Position numbers and translations under genes: made by a program. The notes under the pieces were generated by a model. The model was not told the DNA's origin, did not search any database, and worked only from the letters and a program-made list of their open reading frames with translations. This document shows, one piece after another, positions 1 to 7,213 of a DNA stretch of 39,706 bases (the first letter of the stretch is position 1; each line of letters begins with the position of its first letter). This DNA comes from Paenibacillus daejeonensis DSM 15491. GTDB taxonomy: Bacteria; Bacillota; Bacilli; Paenibacillales; Paenibacillaceae. Location: assembly GCF_000378385.1 (NCBI RefSeq), contig NZ_KB899675.1, positions 1-39,706 on the forward strand, read 5' to 3'.

Positions 1-89
1 AGGAGGCCGTCCCCGTATTCATCCCAAACGGTATCCCAAGCGTCGGTTACTCTTCTATTAGAACCAAGTGATGAGGTTTTTAATTGCAT
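1..89 (-). CDS. Possible start of an unknown gene, cut by the left edge
   Basis: On the minus strand an ATG at 89 opens a frame that stays open to the window edge (29 codons). The residues after the start include TDAWDTVWDEYGDG, an acidic and Trp-rich composition that looks coding rather than random. The best Shine-Dalgarno-like string, AGGAGA, lies about 25 bases upstream of the ATG, which is too far for normal initiation, and an in-frame TAG lies between them. No family is recognised. Either it is the N-terminus of a divergently transcribed neighbour of rnr or it is chance. The visible part is too short to decide. Confidence 0.3.
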   Translation of the reverse strand, partial: MQLKTSSLGSNRRVTDAWDTVWDEYGDGL

Positions 90-418
90 AACTAACTAAA
101 AAAAGTCTTGTTCTCCTAGCTTATTTGAGGTGTGTCCATTTAAAGTTACTGCTCGTGCGGTAGTAACAAAGACCACTCCATGCGGGCGTAACTACAAAAG
201 AGTACGATGCCTCCAACTGCATGGAACATGAGGCCTTTGATTGAACACTTTTCGTCCTTGCATGTTAAATTGTTTGCAAGGTTTCTGGGAGAATTGCGGT
301 AAATGGGCGGATATGCGATTGCTTAACCGGAGATTCGTGTATACTACATATAATATGGCTATTTATTTGCCGTTTCCTGGATGCTTCGGTGGCGTCCCGG
401 GCGGCTTTGAGGTGAGTG
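90..418. other. Intergenic region upstream of rnr
   Basis: No convincing gene is seen here. It holds a small perfect hairpin (arms GTTACT 145-150 and AGTAAC 162-167) without a T-run, and the rnr promoter near 319-354. The short plus-strand frame at 241-423 has no ribosome binding site and overlaps the promoter. Confidence 0.5.
319..345 (+). promoter_or_regulatory. Probable rnr promoter
   Basis: TTGCTT (319-324) and TATACT (340-345) are separated by 15 bases, which is short. A second hexamer, TATAAT, lies at 349-354. Together they place a SigA-type start about 60-75 bases before rnr. Confidence 0.45.
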
Positions 419-419
419 A

Positions 420-3266
420 ATGATAACCGAGCAAGAGATATTGGACTTTATGCGGGAGACGGCTTACAAGCCGATGACGTACCAGGAGTTGGAGGAACAG
501 TTCAAGATAAGTGACGCCGCGGTCTTCAAGGCTTTTTTGAAGCTGCTCAATGAACTGGAGACGAGTGGCAAAATTCTGCGTACGCGCAGTGACCGCTACG
601 GCGTCCCGGAGCGGATGAACCTGGTGCGGGGACGGCTGCAGGTGCATACGAAGGGCTTCGCCTTCCTGCTGCCCGACGACAAGTCGCAGCCGGATGTGTA
701 TGTGAATGCTAATGATCTCAAAAGCGCCATGAATGGCGATACAGTTTTGCTGCGCATCACAGGACGGAGCGAGAACGGCGGTCGCGTCGAAGGCGAGGTC
801 GTGCGGATTGTTCACCGTGCGGTGACACAGGTCGTGGGCACGTTTGAGAATCACGAGGTGTACGCCTTTGTCATCCCGGATGACAAACGGATTAACCGCG
901 ATATTTTTATCCCCAAGGGTGAGTTCAAGGGAGCAGTGAGCGGGCAAAAGGTCGTCGTGAAAATCATTAACTACCCGGAAGGCCGTTCGGCGGCCGAGGG
1001 TGAGATTATTGAGGTGCTGGGGCACAAGGACGACCCTGGCATTGATATTTTGTCGATTATCCGCAAGCATCAGCTGCCGGAGTCTTTTCCCGATGAGGTA
1101 ATGCAAGAAGCGGAGGCTGCGCCGGACACCATTACGGAGGAAGAAATCGTCCAGCAGGGACGCCGCGATTTGCGTGACAAGACCATTGTCACCATCGACG
1201 GGGAAGACGCGAAGGACCTCGATGACGCGGTCAACGTAGAGCGTGCCGAGAACGGCAACTATATTCTGGGCGTGCATATTGCGGACGTCAGCTATTATGT
1301 GAAGGACAAGTCGGCGCTGGATCAGGAAGCCTTCCGCCGGGGATGCAGTGTGTATCTGGTCGACCGGGTTATTCCGATGCTGCCGCACCGCCTCTCTAAC
1401 GGCATCTGCTCGCTGAATCCGCAGGTGGATCGCCTGACGATGTCGTGTGAGATGGAGTTCGACGCCAAGACGCTGAAGCGGGTGCGCCATGATGTCTTTA
1501 CGTCTGTGATTCGTACCAAGGAGCGCATGACTTATTCCAATGTGCGCAAGCTGCTAACCGAAGACGATGCAGAGCTGCAGGAGCGTTACAGCGAGCTGTT
1601 GGATATGTTCAAGCTGATGGAAGAGCTGGCGATGAAGCTGCGCAAGAAGCGGATGAAGCGGGGCGCGATTGATTTTGACTTCACGGAGTCCAAAGTCATC
1701 GTTGATGAGAATGGCAAGGCCGTTGACATCGTCAAACGTGAGCGTTCGGTCGCTGAGCAGATCATCGAGGAGTTCATGCTGTCGGCTAATGAGACGGTAG
1801 CGGAGCATTTTCACTGGTTGAAAGTACCGTTCCTGTACCGGATCCATGAAGATCCCGATGCAGAGAAGCTGCTGACATTCGTGCAGTTCGCAGCCAACTT
1901 CGGCTACAGCGTCAAGGGCAAGGGAAATGCTGTTCATCCAAAAGCGCTGCAGCAGCTATTGGAGGATATCCGCGGAGCCAAGGAGGAGACCGTTATCTCC
2001 ACCGTCATGCTGCGCTCCATGAAGCAGGCCAAGTATGATCCGCAGAGCTTGGGTCACTTCGGTCTAGCGGCAGAGTTCTATTCGCATTTCACTTCGCCGA
2101 TCCGTCGGTATCCCGATCTTGTCATTCACCGGGTAATCCGGGAGGTGCTGGAGAACGGCGGTACGCTCTCTGCGTCGCGTCACGAAGCGCTAGAGGCGTG
2201 GATGCCGGAGGCGGCACAGCATTCCTCAGAGCGTGAGCGCGTTGCGGTAGACGCCGAGCGGGACACGGAGAAGCTCAAGAAATGTGAGTTCATGCTCGAC
2301 AAGGTCGGCGAGGAATTCGACGGGATGATTAGTAGCGTAACTAGTTTCGGTATGTTTGTGGAGCTAGAGAACTCTGTTGAGGGTCTGATCCGTCTGAGCG
2401 ACATGAACGATGACTATTATCATTTCCACGAGCAGCATATGATGCTGATCGGTGAGCGCACCTCGCGTCAGTTCCGGATCGGCGATGAGCTGAAGGTTCG
2501 GGTGTCGCGAGTGAATATGGAGGAGCATACGATCGATTTTGAGCTGCTCGATATGAAGCCTCGTGAGGGCGGTGGCAAAGGCTACTACGGTTCTTCGCCA
2601 CGCGGCCGCGGAGCGGGTCCACGTCAGGGAGAAGTGTGGAGCGGCAGACGCGACAAGAAGGATAAGCGCGGCGGCGATGGCGACAAGCGCAGTTCGAATG
2701 CCGGTGATAAGCGGGGCAAAAAAGGCGCGCCAAGCGGCGCAGGCTTCGGCGGTGGCAAGCGCCGCAAGGGCGATGGCGCACCGGCTGGTGGCGGCACGCC
2801 CGATACCGGCGGACGCGGCAAGAAGCGCGGCGGCCGAATGGGCGGCGAAGGCCGCGGCACATGGGATGTGCCAGGCGGGCCGCCGACCAGTGCCAAGGAG
2901 CCGTGGTCGCTTGACGATGGCGGGCTGAGACCGCTGCGTGGTGGTGATGCAGCCAAGGGCGAGGGCGGCGAGCAAGAGAGCGGTCAAGGTGCAGGTAAGC
3001 GCACCGACATGTGGGGCCTGCCAATACGCGGTGGTGGTGGTCCTGGCCGTGGCGGCTCAGGCGGCGGCAGTGGCCGTCCGGGCGGCCCGCGTAAGCGCGG
3101 CGCTGGCGGCGGAGCAGGTGACGGTGGTAGTGGCGGCAGCGGCGGCGGTTCTGGAGCTGGAGGTTCTGGTTCAGGCGCTAGCGGCTCCGGTGGTGGCAAG
3201 CGTAAGAAGGGCGGCAAGGGCGGCGGCAGCAGCATGGCTGCTTTTGTCCGGAAGAAAAAGAAGTAG
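420..3266 (+). CDS. rnr: Ribonuclease R with long Gly/Arg/Lys-rich C-terminal tail
   Basis: RNase R is a processive 3'-5' exoribonuclease that degrades structured RNA and works with SmpB/tmRNA on non-stop mRNAs. The 948-aa product has an N-terminal winged-helix region (about 1-80), two cold-shock-like domains (about 80-220), the RNB catalytic domain (about 245-575) and an S1 domain (about 630-715). The catalytic metal-binding cluster is intact as [13 protein letters not shown], with aspartates at about 260, 263, 266, 268 and 269. The RNB end carries [11 protein letters not shown]. From about residue 715 a tail of roughly 230 residues is low-complexity and rich in Gly, Arg and Lys, ending in VRKKKK. 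B. subtilis and E. coli RNase R are about 780-815 aa, so this tail is unusually long. The ATG at 420 follows GAGGTGA with a 4-base gap. smpB and ssrA follow directly, which supports the role. Confidence 0.97.
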   Translation: MITEQEILDFMRETAYKPMTYQELEEQFKISDAAVFKAFLKLLNELETSGKILRTRSDRYGVPERMNLVRGRLQVHTKGFAFLLPDDKSQPDVYVNANDLKSAMNGDTVLLRITGRSENGGRVEGEVVRIVHRAVTQVVGTFENHEVYAFVIPDDKRINRDIFIPKGEFKGAVSGQKVVVKIINYPEGRSAAEGEIIEVLGHKDDPGIDILSIIRKHQLPESFPDEVMQEAEAAPDTITEEEIVQQGRRDLRDKTIVTIDGEDAKDLDDAVNVERAENGNYILGVHIADVSYYVKDKSALDQEAFRRGCSVYLVDRVIPMLPHRLSNGICSLNPQVDRLTMSCEMEFDAKTLKRVRHDVFTSVIRTKERMTYSNVRKLLTEDDAELQERYSELLDMFKLMEELAMKLRKKRMKRGAIDFDFTESKVIVDENGKAVDIVKRERSVAEQIIEEFMLSANETVAEHFHWLKVPFLYRIHEDPDAEKLLTFVQFAANFGYSVKGKGNAVHPKALQQLLEDIRGAKEETVISTVMLRSMKQAKYDPQSLGHFGLAAEFYSHFTSPIRRYPDLVIHRVIREVLENGGTLSASRHEALEAWMPEAAQHSSERERVAVDAERDTEKLKKCEFMLDKVGEEFDGMISSVTSFGMFVELENSVEGLIRLSDMNDDYYHFHEQHMMLIGERTSRQFRIGDELKVRVSRVNMEEHTIDFELLDMKPREGGGKGYYGSSPRGRGAGPRQGEVWSGRRDKKDKRGGDGDKRSSNAGDKRGKKGAPSGAGFGGGKRRKGDGAPAGGGTPDTGGRGKKRGGRMGGEGRGTWDVPGGPPTSAKEPWSLDDGGLRPLRGGDAAKGEGGEQESGQGAGKRTDMWGLPIRGGGGPGRGGSGGGSGRPGGPRKRGAGGGAGDGGSGGSGGGSGAGGSGSGASGSGGGKRKKGGKGGGSSMAAFVRKKKK

Positions 3267-3308
3267 GAATAGCTGCCGGATCGGTGGGGCGCAGACGGGC
3301 GGGGGATA

Positions 3309-3337
3309 TTGATTTCCCCTGCTGGTCTTGGTACAAT
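3309..3337 (+). promoter_or_regulatory. Probable smpB promoter
   Basis: TTGATT (3309-3314), a 17-base spacer and TACAAT (3332-3337) make a good SigA-type promoter between rnr and smpB. The predicted leader contains a perfect hairpin, TCTGGC-TCT-GCCAGA, at 3343-3357. This suggests smpB can be transcribed separately from rnr. Confidence 0.6.
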
Positions 3338-3393
3338 TAATGTCTGGCTCTGCCAGATTCTGATGTCGTAAACGGCAGTGAGGAGTGAGGCTC

Positions 3394-3876
3394 ATGGCCA
3401 AGAAGAAGACCGATGATCGGCCGCTTGCGCAGAACAAGAAGGCTTCCCATGATTACTTTATCGAAGAGACCTTCGAAGCGGGGATGGTCCTGACCGGTAC
3501 GGAGATCAAGTCGATCCGTCGGGGGCGCGCCAATATTAGCGATGCCTTCGCCACTATCCGTAACGGCGAGATTTTCATTCATAACATGCATGTCAGCCCG
3601 TTCGAGGAGGGCAATCGTCACAATCCGTCGGACCCAACACGTGCGCGCAAGCTGCTCATGCACAAGGCGCAAATCAACAAGCTGCTCGGCCTTTCCAAGC
3701 AAGAGGGCTACTCTATCGTACCGCTTAAGATCTATTCGCGTAATGGCTTCGCTAAGCTGTTGATTGGTCTGGGTAAAGGTAAGAAGCAGTACGATAAGCG
3801 TGAATCTGCTGCGAAGAAAGATGCTCAGCGTGACATCCAGCGGGCTCTGCGGGAACGCCAGAAAGTGGCGCGCTAG
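3394..3876 (+). CDS. smpB: SsrA-binding protein SmpB
   Basis: SmpB binds the tRNA-like part of tmRNA and delivers it to stalled ribosomes. The 160-aa product shows the family features in order: an N-terminal [17 protein letters not shown] segment, [19 protein letters not shown], the FEEGN-HNP region, and a basic C-terminal tail ([18 protein letters not shown]...) that in known SmpB enters the mRNA channel. The frame can be extended to a GTG at 3385, but the ATG at 3394 is preferred because AGGAG (3381-3385) lies 8 bases upstream and the protein then begins MAKKK, as usual. The gene lies between rnr and ssrA, the classic arrangement. Confidence 0.97.
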   Translation: MAKKKTDDRPLAQNKKASHDYFIEETFEAGMVLTGTEIKSIRRGRANISDAFATIRNGEIFIHNMHVSPFEEGNRHNPSDPTRARKLLMHKAQINKLLGLSKQEGYSIVPLKIYSRNGFAKLLIGLGKGKKQYDKRESAAKKDAQRDIQRALRERQKVAR

Positions 3877-3978
3877 GTTCTTTTTTAAGACGTATGCACC
3901 ACTAGTATGACAGATGGTTGTTCTGCCTGATCTCGCCAGGGCGCCCAGTAACACGGGCGAGCATTTCCGCGCGGGATG

Positions 3979-3987
3979 TGGTATACT
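3979..3987 (+). promoter_or_regulatory. Extended -10 promoter of tmRNA gene
   Basis: TGG followed by TATACT (3982-3987) is a TGn-extended -10 element. No good -35 is seen at the usual distance. It lies about 100 bases before the mature tmRNA 5' end, implying a 5' leader removed by RNase P. Confidence 0.5.
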
Positions 3988-4091
3988 ATACAAGTGACTT
4001 GATCGACAGATCCTAGTCATATGCACCGGCTCGAAGCTCATTTGCTGAAGCTAGCGAATGGCCCTTCGCTGATCCGGACGACTCCTAACTC

Positions 4092-4453
4092 GGGGGCGTT
4101 TCTGGATTCGACGGGGATAGTTCGAGCATGGGTGGCGGGTAGTGGGGACGCGTCCGCTTCATCAACGCTAAAGCCTATTAAACGGCAAACAACAAACAAA
4201 CTACGCTGTAGCAGCTTAATAACCTGCACACGTGCTTCTACCTAGCATCGTCCATGTGCTAGGATAGGGGCTCAACTTTAGTGGACTACGCTGTCACATC
4301 TCCGCCTGAGGTGTGCTGAAGAAGACAATCAGGCTGACCCTTGCGATAGCCGGTTACGGGGCGCTCGCCTGGGTGACATCAAAACTGTGACTACACCCGT
4401 AGAAGCACATGCGCCGTTATCTTCGGACAGGGGTTCAACTCCCCTCGCCTCCA
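4092..4453 (+). ncRNA. ssrA: Transfer-messenger RNA (tmRNA)
   Basis: This RNA tags nascent peptides on stalled ribosomes for proteolysis. The 5' end GGGGGCG (4092-4098) pairs with CGCCTCC (4446-4452) to form the acceptor stem, followed by discriminator A4453. The conserved TTCTGGATTCGACGGGGAT follows the 5' end. A 5-bp T-arm (AGGGG-TTCAACT-CCCCT) lies near the 3' end. CCA is not fully encoded (TAA follows A4453), so it would be added enzymatically. The tag reading frame runs from GGC 4184 to TAATAA 4217-4222 and encodes GKQQTNYAVAA, with Ala supplied by the charged RNA. The usual ending in many bacteria is ALAA, so Val replaces Leu. Length is 362 nt, normal for the family. The gene's 3' end is duplicated downstream at 5211-5245. 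Confidence 0.96.
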
Positions 4454-4459
4454 TAACAG
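4425..4459 (+). repeat. Direct repeat copy 1 (ssrA 3' end, putative att site)
   Basis: This 35-base stretch covers the T-arm and 3' acceptor strand of ssrA plus six bases beyond. It recurs in degenerate form at 5211-5245. The two align with three substitutions and two single-base indels. The 3' end of ssrA is a well-known integration site for tyrosine-recombinase elements, so this is probably one end of an inserted element. Confidence 0.65.
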
Positions 4460-4466
4460 CAACACG

Positions 4467-4506
4467 AAAAGCCTTCAGCCCTTGATGTGGTTGATGGCTT
4501 TTTTAT
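4467..4506 (+). terminator. Rho-independent terminator after ssrA
   Basis: AAAAGCC (4467-4473) pairs with GGCTTTT, and the stem is extended by a few further pairs such as CA/TG. A run of T follows, then ATTC. Confidence 0.75.
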
Positions 4507-4548
4507 TCTATACAAAGGCAGCAGCCTTACTTCTAAATACGCAGTGTG

Positions 4549-4557
4549 TGTTATACT
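4549..4557 (+). promoter_or_regulatory. Extended -10 promoter of first toxin-antitoxin module
   Basis: TGT-TATACT (-10 at 4552-4557) is a TGn-extended -10 about 70 bases before the antitoxin start. No clear -35 is seen. Confidence 0.5.
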
Positions 4558-4628
4558 AAAAACAGGATGCTTTTCATCAGCATATTTCTTCTTCAAAGAG
4601 ATATAATGCTGCATGAGGAGGTGGCCTG

Positions 4629-4775
4629 ATGAAAGAAAAGAGGGAGAAGCCCATAGCACTCAATAAGAAAGAAACGACCAAAACAACGGAAACAAACAAT
4701 CAAGCTGCGATGAAGGCGGCAAAGAAAGTAATGGATAAATACGAAAAGACGTTCGAAAAGCTGGCTAAAAATTAA
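4629..4775 (+). CDS. Small charged protein, likely antitoxin of a Doc-type toxin
   Basis: This 48-aa, Lys/Glu-rich protein begins MKEKREKPIALNKKE and ends KYEKTFEKLAKN. It has no recognisable DNA-binding domain: neither a Phd fold nor an AbrB swapped-hairpin is visible. The C-terminal half is probably a single helix, which could bind a toxin groove. A strong ribosome binding site (AGGAGGTGG) lies just upstream. Its stop codon overlaps the toxin start codon in TAATG (4773-4777), the tight coupling typical of toxin-antitoxin pairs. The antitoxin role is inferred from this position and coupling, not from sequence similarity. Confidence 0.75.
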   Translation: MKEKREKPIALNKKETTKTTETNNQAAMKAAKKVMDKYEKTFEKLAKN

Positions 4776-5164
4776 TGCTTATTAAGCTTACGCAGCAGCA
4801 AATTTTGGAGCTGCATGATTATGTTCTTCAAAAACATGGCGGTTTATTAGGAGTCAGAGAACCGGGATACTTGGACTTAATCGTTGAGAAGCCCTTTACG
4901 GAGTATTATGGTGAAGAGCAATACCCTGGTTTATTCACAAAAGCAGCTGTGTATTGGCACGGACTTGCAAAAGCTTATTGTTTTAGTGATGGGAATAAGC
5001 GAACGGCAATCATGACGGCACTTGTATTCTTGGAGTTGAATGGCTTTGAGTTGGAAGCTACAGGTGATGAGTTATTTGAAACTGCAATAAAAGTGGCGAC
5101 AAGTGAAATGTCTTTGCATGAGCTGGCGGTATGGATCGAAAACTTCGTTTCAGGGACACGATAA
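4775..5164 (+). CDS. Doc/Fic-family toxin with Fic-motif His replaced by Tyr
   Basis: This 129-aa protein has the size and pattern of death-on-curing (Doc) toxins: an N-terminal LTQQQILELHDYVLQKHGG, a YPGLFTKAAVYWHGLAKAY helix and the Fic loop CFSDGNKRTAIMTALVFLELNG. Doc of phage P1 is a kinase that phosphorylates elongation factor Tu. The catalytic Fic motif normally begins HxFx(D/E)(G/A)NKR. Here the His position is TAT (Tyr) while F, D, G, N, K and R are retained. The same His-to-Tyr change in P1 Doc (H66Y) is known to remove toxicity, so this copy may be inactive or work differently. It starts at the ATG overlapping the antitoxin stop. Confidence 0.88.
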   Translation: MLIKLTQQQILELHDYVLQKHGGLLGVREPGYLDLIVEKPFTEYYGEEQYPGLFTKAAVYWHGLAKAYCFSDGNKRTAIMTALVFLELNGFELEATGDELFETAIKVATSEMSLHELAVWIENFVSGTR

Positions 5165-5210
5165 AGTAGCGTAGATTTCCTATTTTTACCTCTGAAAGGT
5201 TAAGGGTGAA

Positions 5211-5245
5211 GGACATGGGTTCAACTCCCTCGTCTACATAATCAG
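5211..5245 (+). repeat. Direct repeat copy 2 (degenerate ssrA 3' end)
   Basis: GGACATGGGTTCAACTCCCT and the bases after it resemble the ssrA T-arm, 3' acceptor strand and flank at 4425-4459, with three substitutions and compensating one-base indels. The T-arm no longer pairs fully (only GGG/CCC remains), so it is not a functional RNA end. It lies 46 bases after the toxin stop and marks the far end of the insert. A strong terminator follows, which may be the original ssrA terminator. Confidence 0.65.
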
Positions 5246-5254
5246 TATCAGAAG

Positions 5255-5279
5255 AAGCACCTCGCTAGGTGCTTTTTTT
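5255..5279 (+). terminator. Rho-independent terminator
   Basis: AAGCACCT-CGCT-AGGTGCTT is a perfect 8-bp stem with a four-base loop running into a T7 tract. Confidence 0.9.
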
Positions 5280-5329
5280 GCGTTTTCACCTGGAATAATA
5301 TTGTGGCTCACTATTGGTTCGAAACGTAC

Positions 5330-5357
5330 ATTACAGGAGTAGCTTTTGTGTTACAAT
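5330..5357 (+). promoter_or_regulatory. Probable promoter of the yfmM-type gene
   Basis: ATTACA (5330-5335), a 16-base spacer and a TGn-extended -10, TGT-TACAAT (-10 at 5352-5357), lie about 65 bases before the start codon. Confidence 0.5.
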
Positions 5358-5423
5358 GATACGGTTAGTTATTAGATCCATGGCCTTAAATTATGGTTCA
5401 TACATGAATGGAGATAGAGAGCA

Positions 5424-6974
5424 ATGAGTTTGTTGACAGTTGAACAGTTAACCCATACGTTTGGCGATCGGGTTTTATTTAAAAATGTGTCTTTTCGTTT
5501 GCTTGAGGGTGAACGTGTCGGGTTGGTAGGTGCCAATGGGACAGGTAAATCTACACTTATGAATATTCTGACGGGTAAGCAATTGAAGGACGAGGGGAAA
5601 GTCGATTGGACCCCACGCGTTCAATATGGTTATTTGGATCAACATACGCAGCTTGAAGCGGGTAAAACGATCCGTGATGTCTTAAGGGATGCCTTTTTAC
5701 CTTTACTTGTATTAGAAGAGGAACTGAATGAAATTATCGCACAGATGGGCGATGCGGATTCCGATACGCTAGAACGGTTGTTATTACGGATGGGAGAAAT
5801 CCAAGAACAACTAGAAATAGGCGGGTTCTATCTCATCGATGTGAAGGTTGATGAAATGGCGAATGGACTAGGACTTAACGCCATTGGCCTTGATCGAGAT
5901 GTAACCGCACTTAGCGGGGGGCAGCGTACCAAGGTTCTGCTTGCCAAGCTACTACTAGAGAAGCCAGGCGTTCTCTTACTTGATGAGCCCACGAACTATT
6001 TGGACGAAGAACATATTAACTGGCTAACGAATTATTTGAAAAATTATCCGTATTCATTCATTCTGATTTCGCATGAAACCAGTTTTATGAATCAGGTCGT
6101 CAACGTCATCTATCATCTGGAGTTTGCCAAGTTGACGCGTTACACGGCGAATTACGAGAAATTTAAAGAAATGGCTGAACTCAACAAAGCCCAACATATC
6201 GATGCTTATGAGAAGCAACAGGGCTATATTAAGAAGCAAGAGGAGTTTATCCAAAAGAACAAGGCACGTGCATCCACGTCTGGGCGAGCAAAGAGTCGTG
6301 AAAAACAGCTGGATCGCATTCACCTTATCGATAAGCCAGAAGAAGCGGCAAAGCCTAGTTTTAATTTCAAAGATGCCAGGGCAAGCGGGAAAATGGTGTT
6401 TGAGGCAGATGGCATGGTCATTGGTTATAATAAGCCACTATTTCCCAAAATGGATATGGTCATTGAACGGGGAGAGAAGATTGCCATTGTGGGTTGCAAC
6501 GGAGTAGGTAAATCTACACTGCTGAAGACGATTCTAGGCGTCCTATCTCCATTAGAAGGCAAGACGACACGTGGAGATTATTTGTTCCCGGCTTACTTTG
6601 AACAAGAGGCCAAGGCTCCAACGATAACGCCACTAGAGGACGTATGGAACGAATTTTCATATATGACTCAGAGTGAGGTTAGAGGAGCACTAGCTCGCTG
6701 TGGTCTGAAGAACGACCATATCACACGTTCGCTTAATCAGCTTAGTGGTGGAGAGCAAGCCAAAGTTCGTCTTTGTAAACTGATGATGCGAGATAGCAAT
6801 TGGATTTTGTTCGATGAACCAACAAACCATTTAGATATCGTCGCGAAAGCCGAATTGAAGCGAGCGCTACAAGCGTATAAGGGTACTGTCATTCTAGTTT
6901 CTCATGAGCCTGATTTCTATGAGGACTTTGTAACAAAAACATGGGACGTAGAGTCGTGGTCCATGCAAAGCTAG
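5424..6974 (+). CDS. yfmM: ABC-F family ATPase, YfmM type
   Basis: ABC-F proteins are soluble twin-ATPase proteins that act on ribosomes rather than in transport. The 516-aa product has two nucleotide-binding domains and no membrane segments. Domain 1 has Walker A GANGTGKST (about 38-46), signature LSGGQRTKV (about 164) and Walker B LLLDEPTNYLD. An Arg/Lys-rich linker follows (about 240-310, with KNKARASTSGRAKSREKQLD). Domain 2 has Walker A GCNGVGKST (about 357), LSGGEQAKV (about 439) and FDEPTNHLD. Length and sequence closely resemble B. subtilis YfmM as I recall it. The start follows a GGAGATAGAGAG site. Nothing suggests a resistance ABC-F specifically. It stands alone between two terminators. 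Confidence 0.93.
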   Translation: MSLLTVEQLTHTFGDRVLFKNVSFRLLEGERVGLVGANGTGKSTLMNILTGKQLKDEGKVDWTPRVQYGYLDQHTQLEAGKTIRDVLRDAFLPLLVLEEELNEIIAQMGDADSDTLERLLLRMGEIQEQLEIGGFYLIDVKVDEMANGLGLNAIGLDRDVTALSGGQRTKVLLAKLLLEKPGVLLLDEPTNYLDEEHINWLTNYLKNYPYSFILISHETSFMNQVVNVIYHLEFAKLTRYTANYEKFKEMAELNKAQHIDAYEKQQGYIKKQEEFIQKNKARASTSGRAKSREKQLDRIHLIDKPEEAAKPSFNFKDARASGKMVFEADGMVIGYNKPLFPKMDMVIERGEKIAIVGCNGVGKSTLLKTILGVLSPLEGKTTRGDYLFPAYFEQEAKAPTITPLEDVWNEFSYMTQSEVRGALARCGLKNDHITRSLNQLSGGEQAKVRLCKLMMRDSNWILFDEPTNHLDIVAKAELKRALQAYKGTVILVSHEPDFYEDFVTKTWDVESWSMQS

Positions 6975-6996
6975 CGCTATACAAATTTGTTTCATT

Positions 6997-7029
6997 GAGT
7001 CAACTGCTTCATAAAAGTTGGCTCTTTTT
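6997..7029 (+). terminator. Rho-independent terminator after the yfmM-type gene
   Basis: GAGTCAACT pairs with AGTTGGCTC (one G-T pair) around a ten-base loop, followed by T5. Confidence 0.85.
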
Positions 7030-7033
7030 GTAT

Positions 7034-7158
7034 TCAGTTAGACTAAGAGTGGATGTCTATAAGGATGCAGAGGCTATTCTGGCCTATGCGGCGGGTATGT
7101 TGCCGCCGCACACACAGAGGTCTTGTTGGCGGAAGACCTGTCCGTTGTTCTAAAGTAA
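7034..7158 (+). pseudogene. Short eroded coding remnant with a CA-repeat frameshift
   Basis: After the terminator the sequence reads VDVYKDAEAILAYAAGMLPP in one frame and then enters a CACACACA run at 7109-7116. Removing one CA unit lets it continue as HTEVLLAEDLSVVLK followed by TAA (7156-7158). Both segments look like genuine protein (regular hydrophobic spacing, no rare codons), but there is no start codon with a ribosome binding site and no recognised family. The best reading is the 3' end of a lost gene with a 2-base slippage. Chance cannot be excluded. Confidence 0.3.
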
Positions 7159-7213
7159 TAGATTATCTGCAATGAATTTATGCGTTTTTTGAGATATATT
7201 TAGAAATAGAAAA

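Noticed and set aside
363-1490. 375-codon minus-strand open frame opposite rnr
   Set aside because: Lies wholly antisense to the well-supported RNase R catalytic region, with no family resemblance or ribosome binding site; a by-product of GC-rich codon use.
2341-3235. Several open frames on both strands across the rnr tail
   Set aside because: Low-complexity GC-rich repeats keep all frames open. The products are Ala/Arg/Pro strings without motifs.
5211-5245. tRNA-like 3' end
   Set aside because: It resembles a T-arm and acceptor strand but has no matching 5' half, and the T-arm is broken. It is better explained as a copy of the ssrA end.
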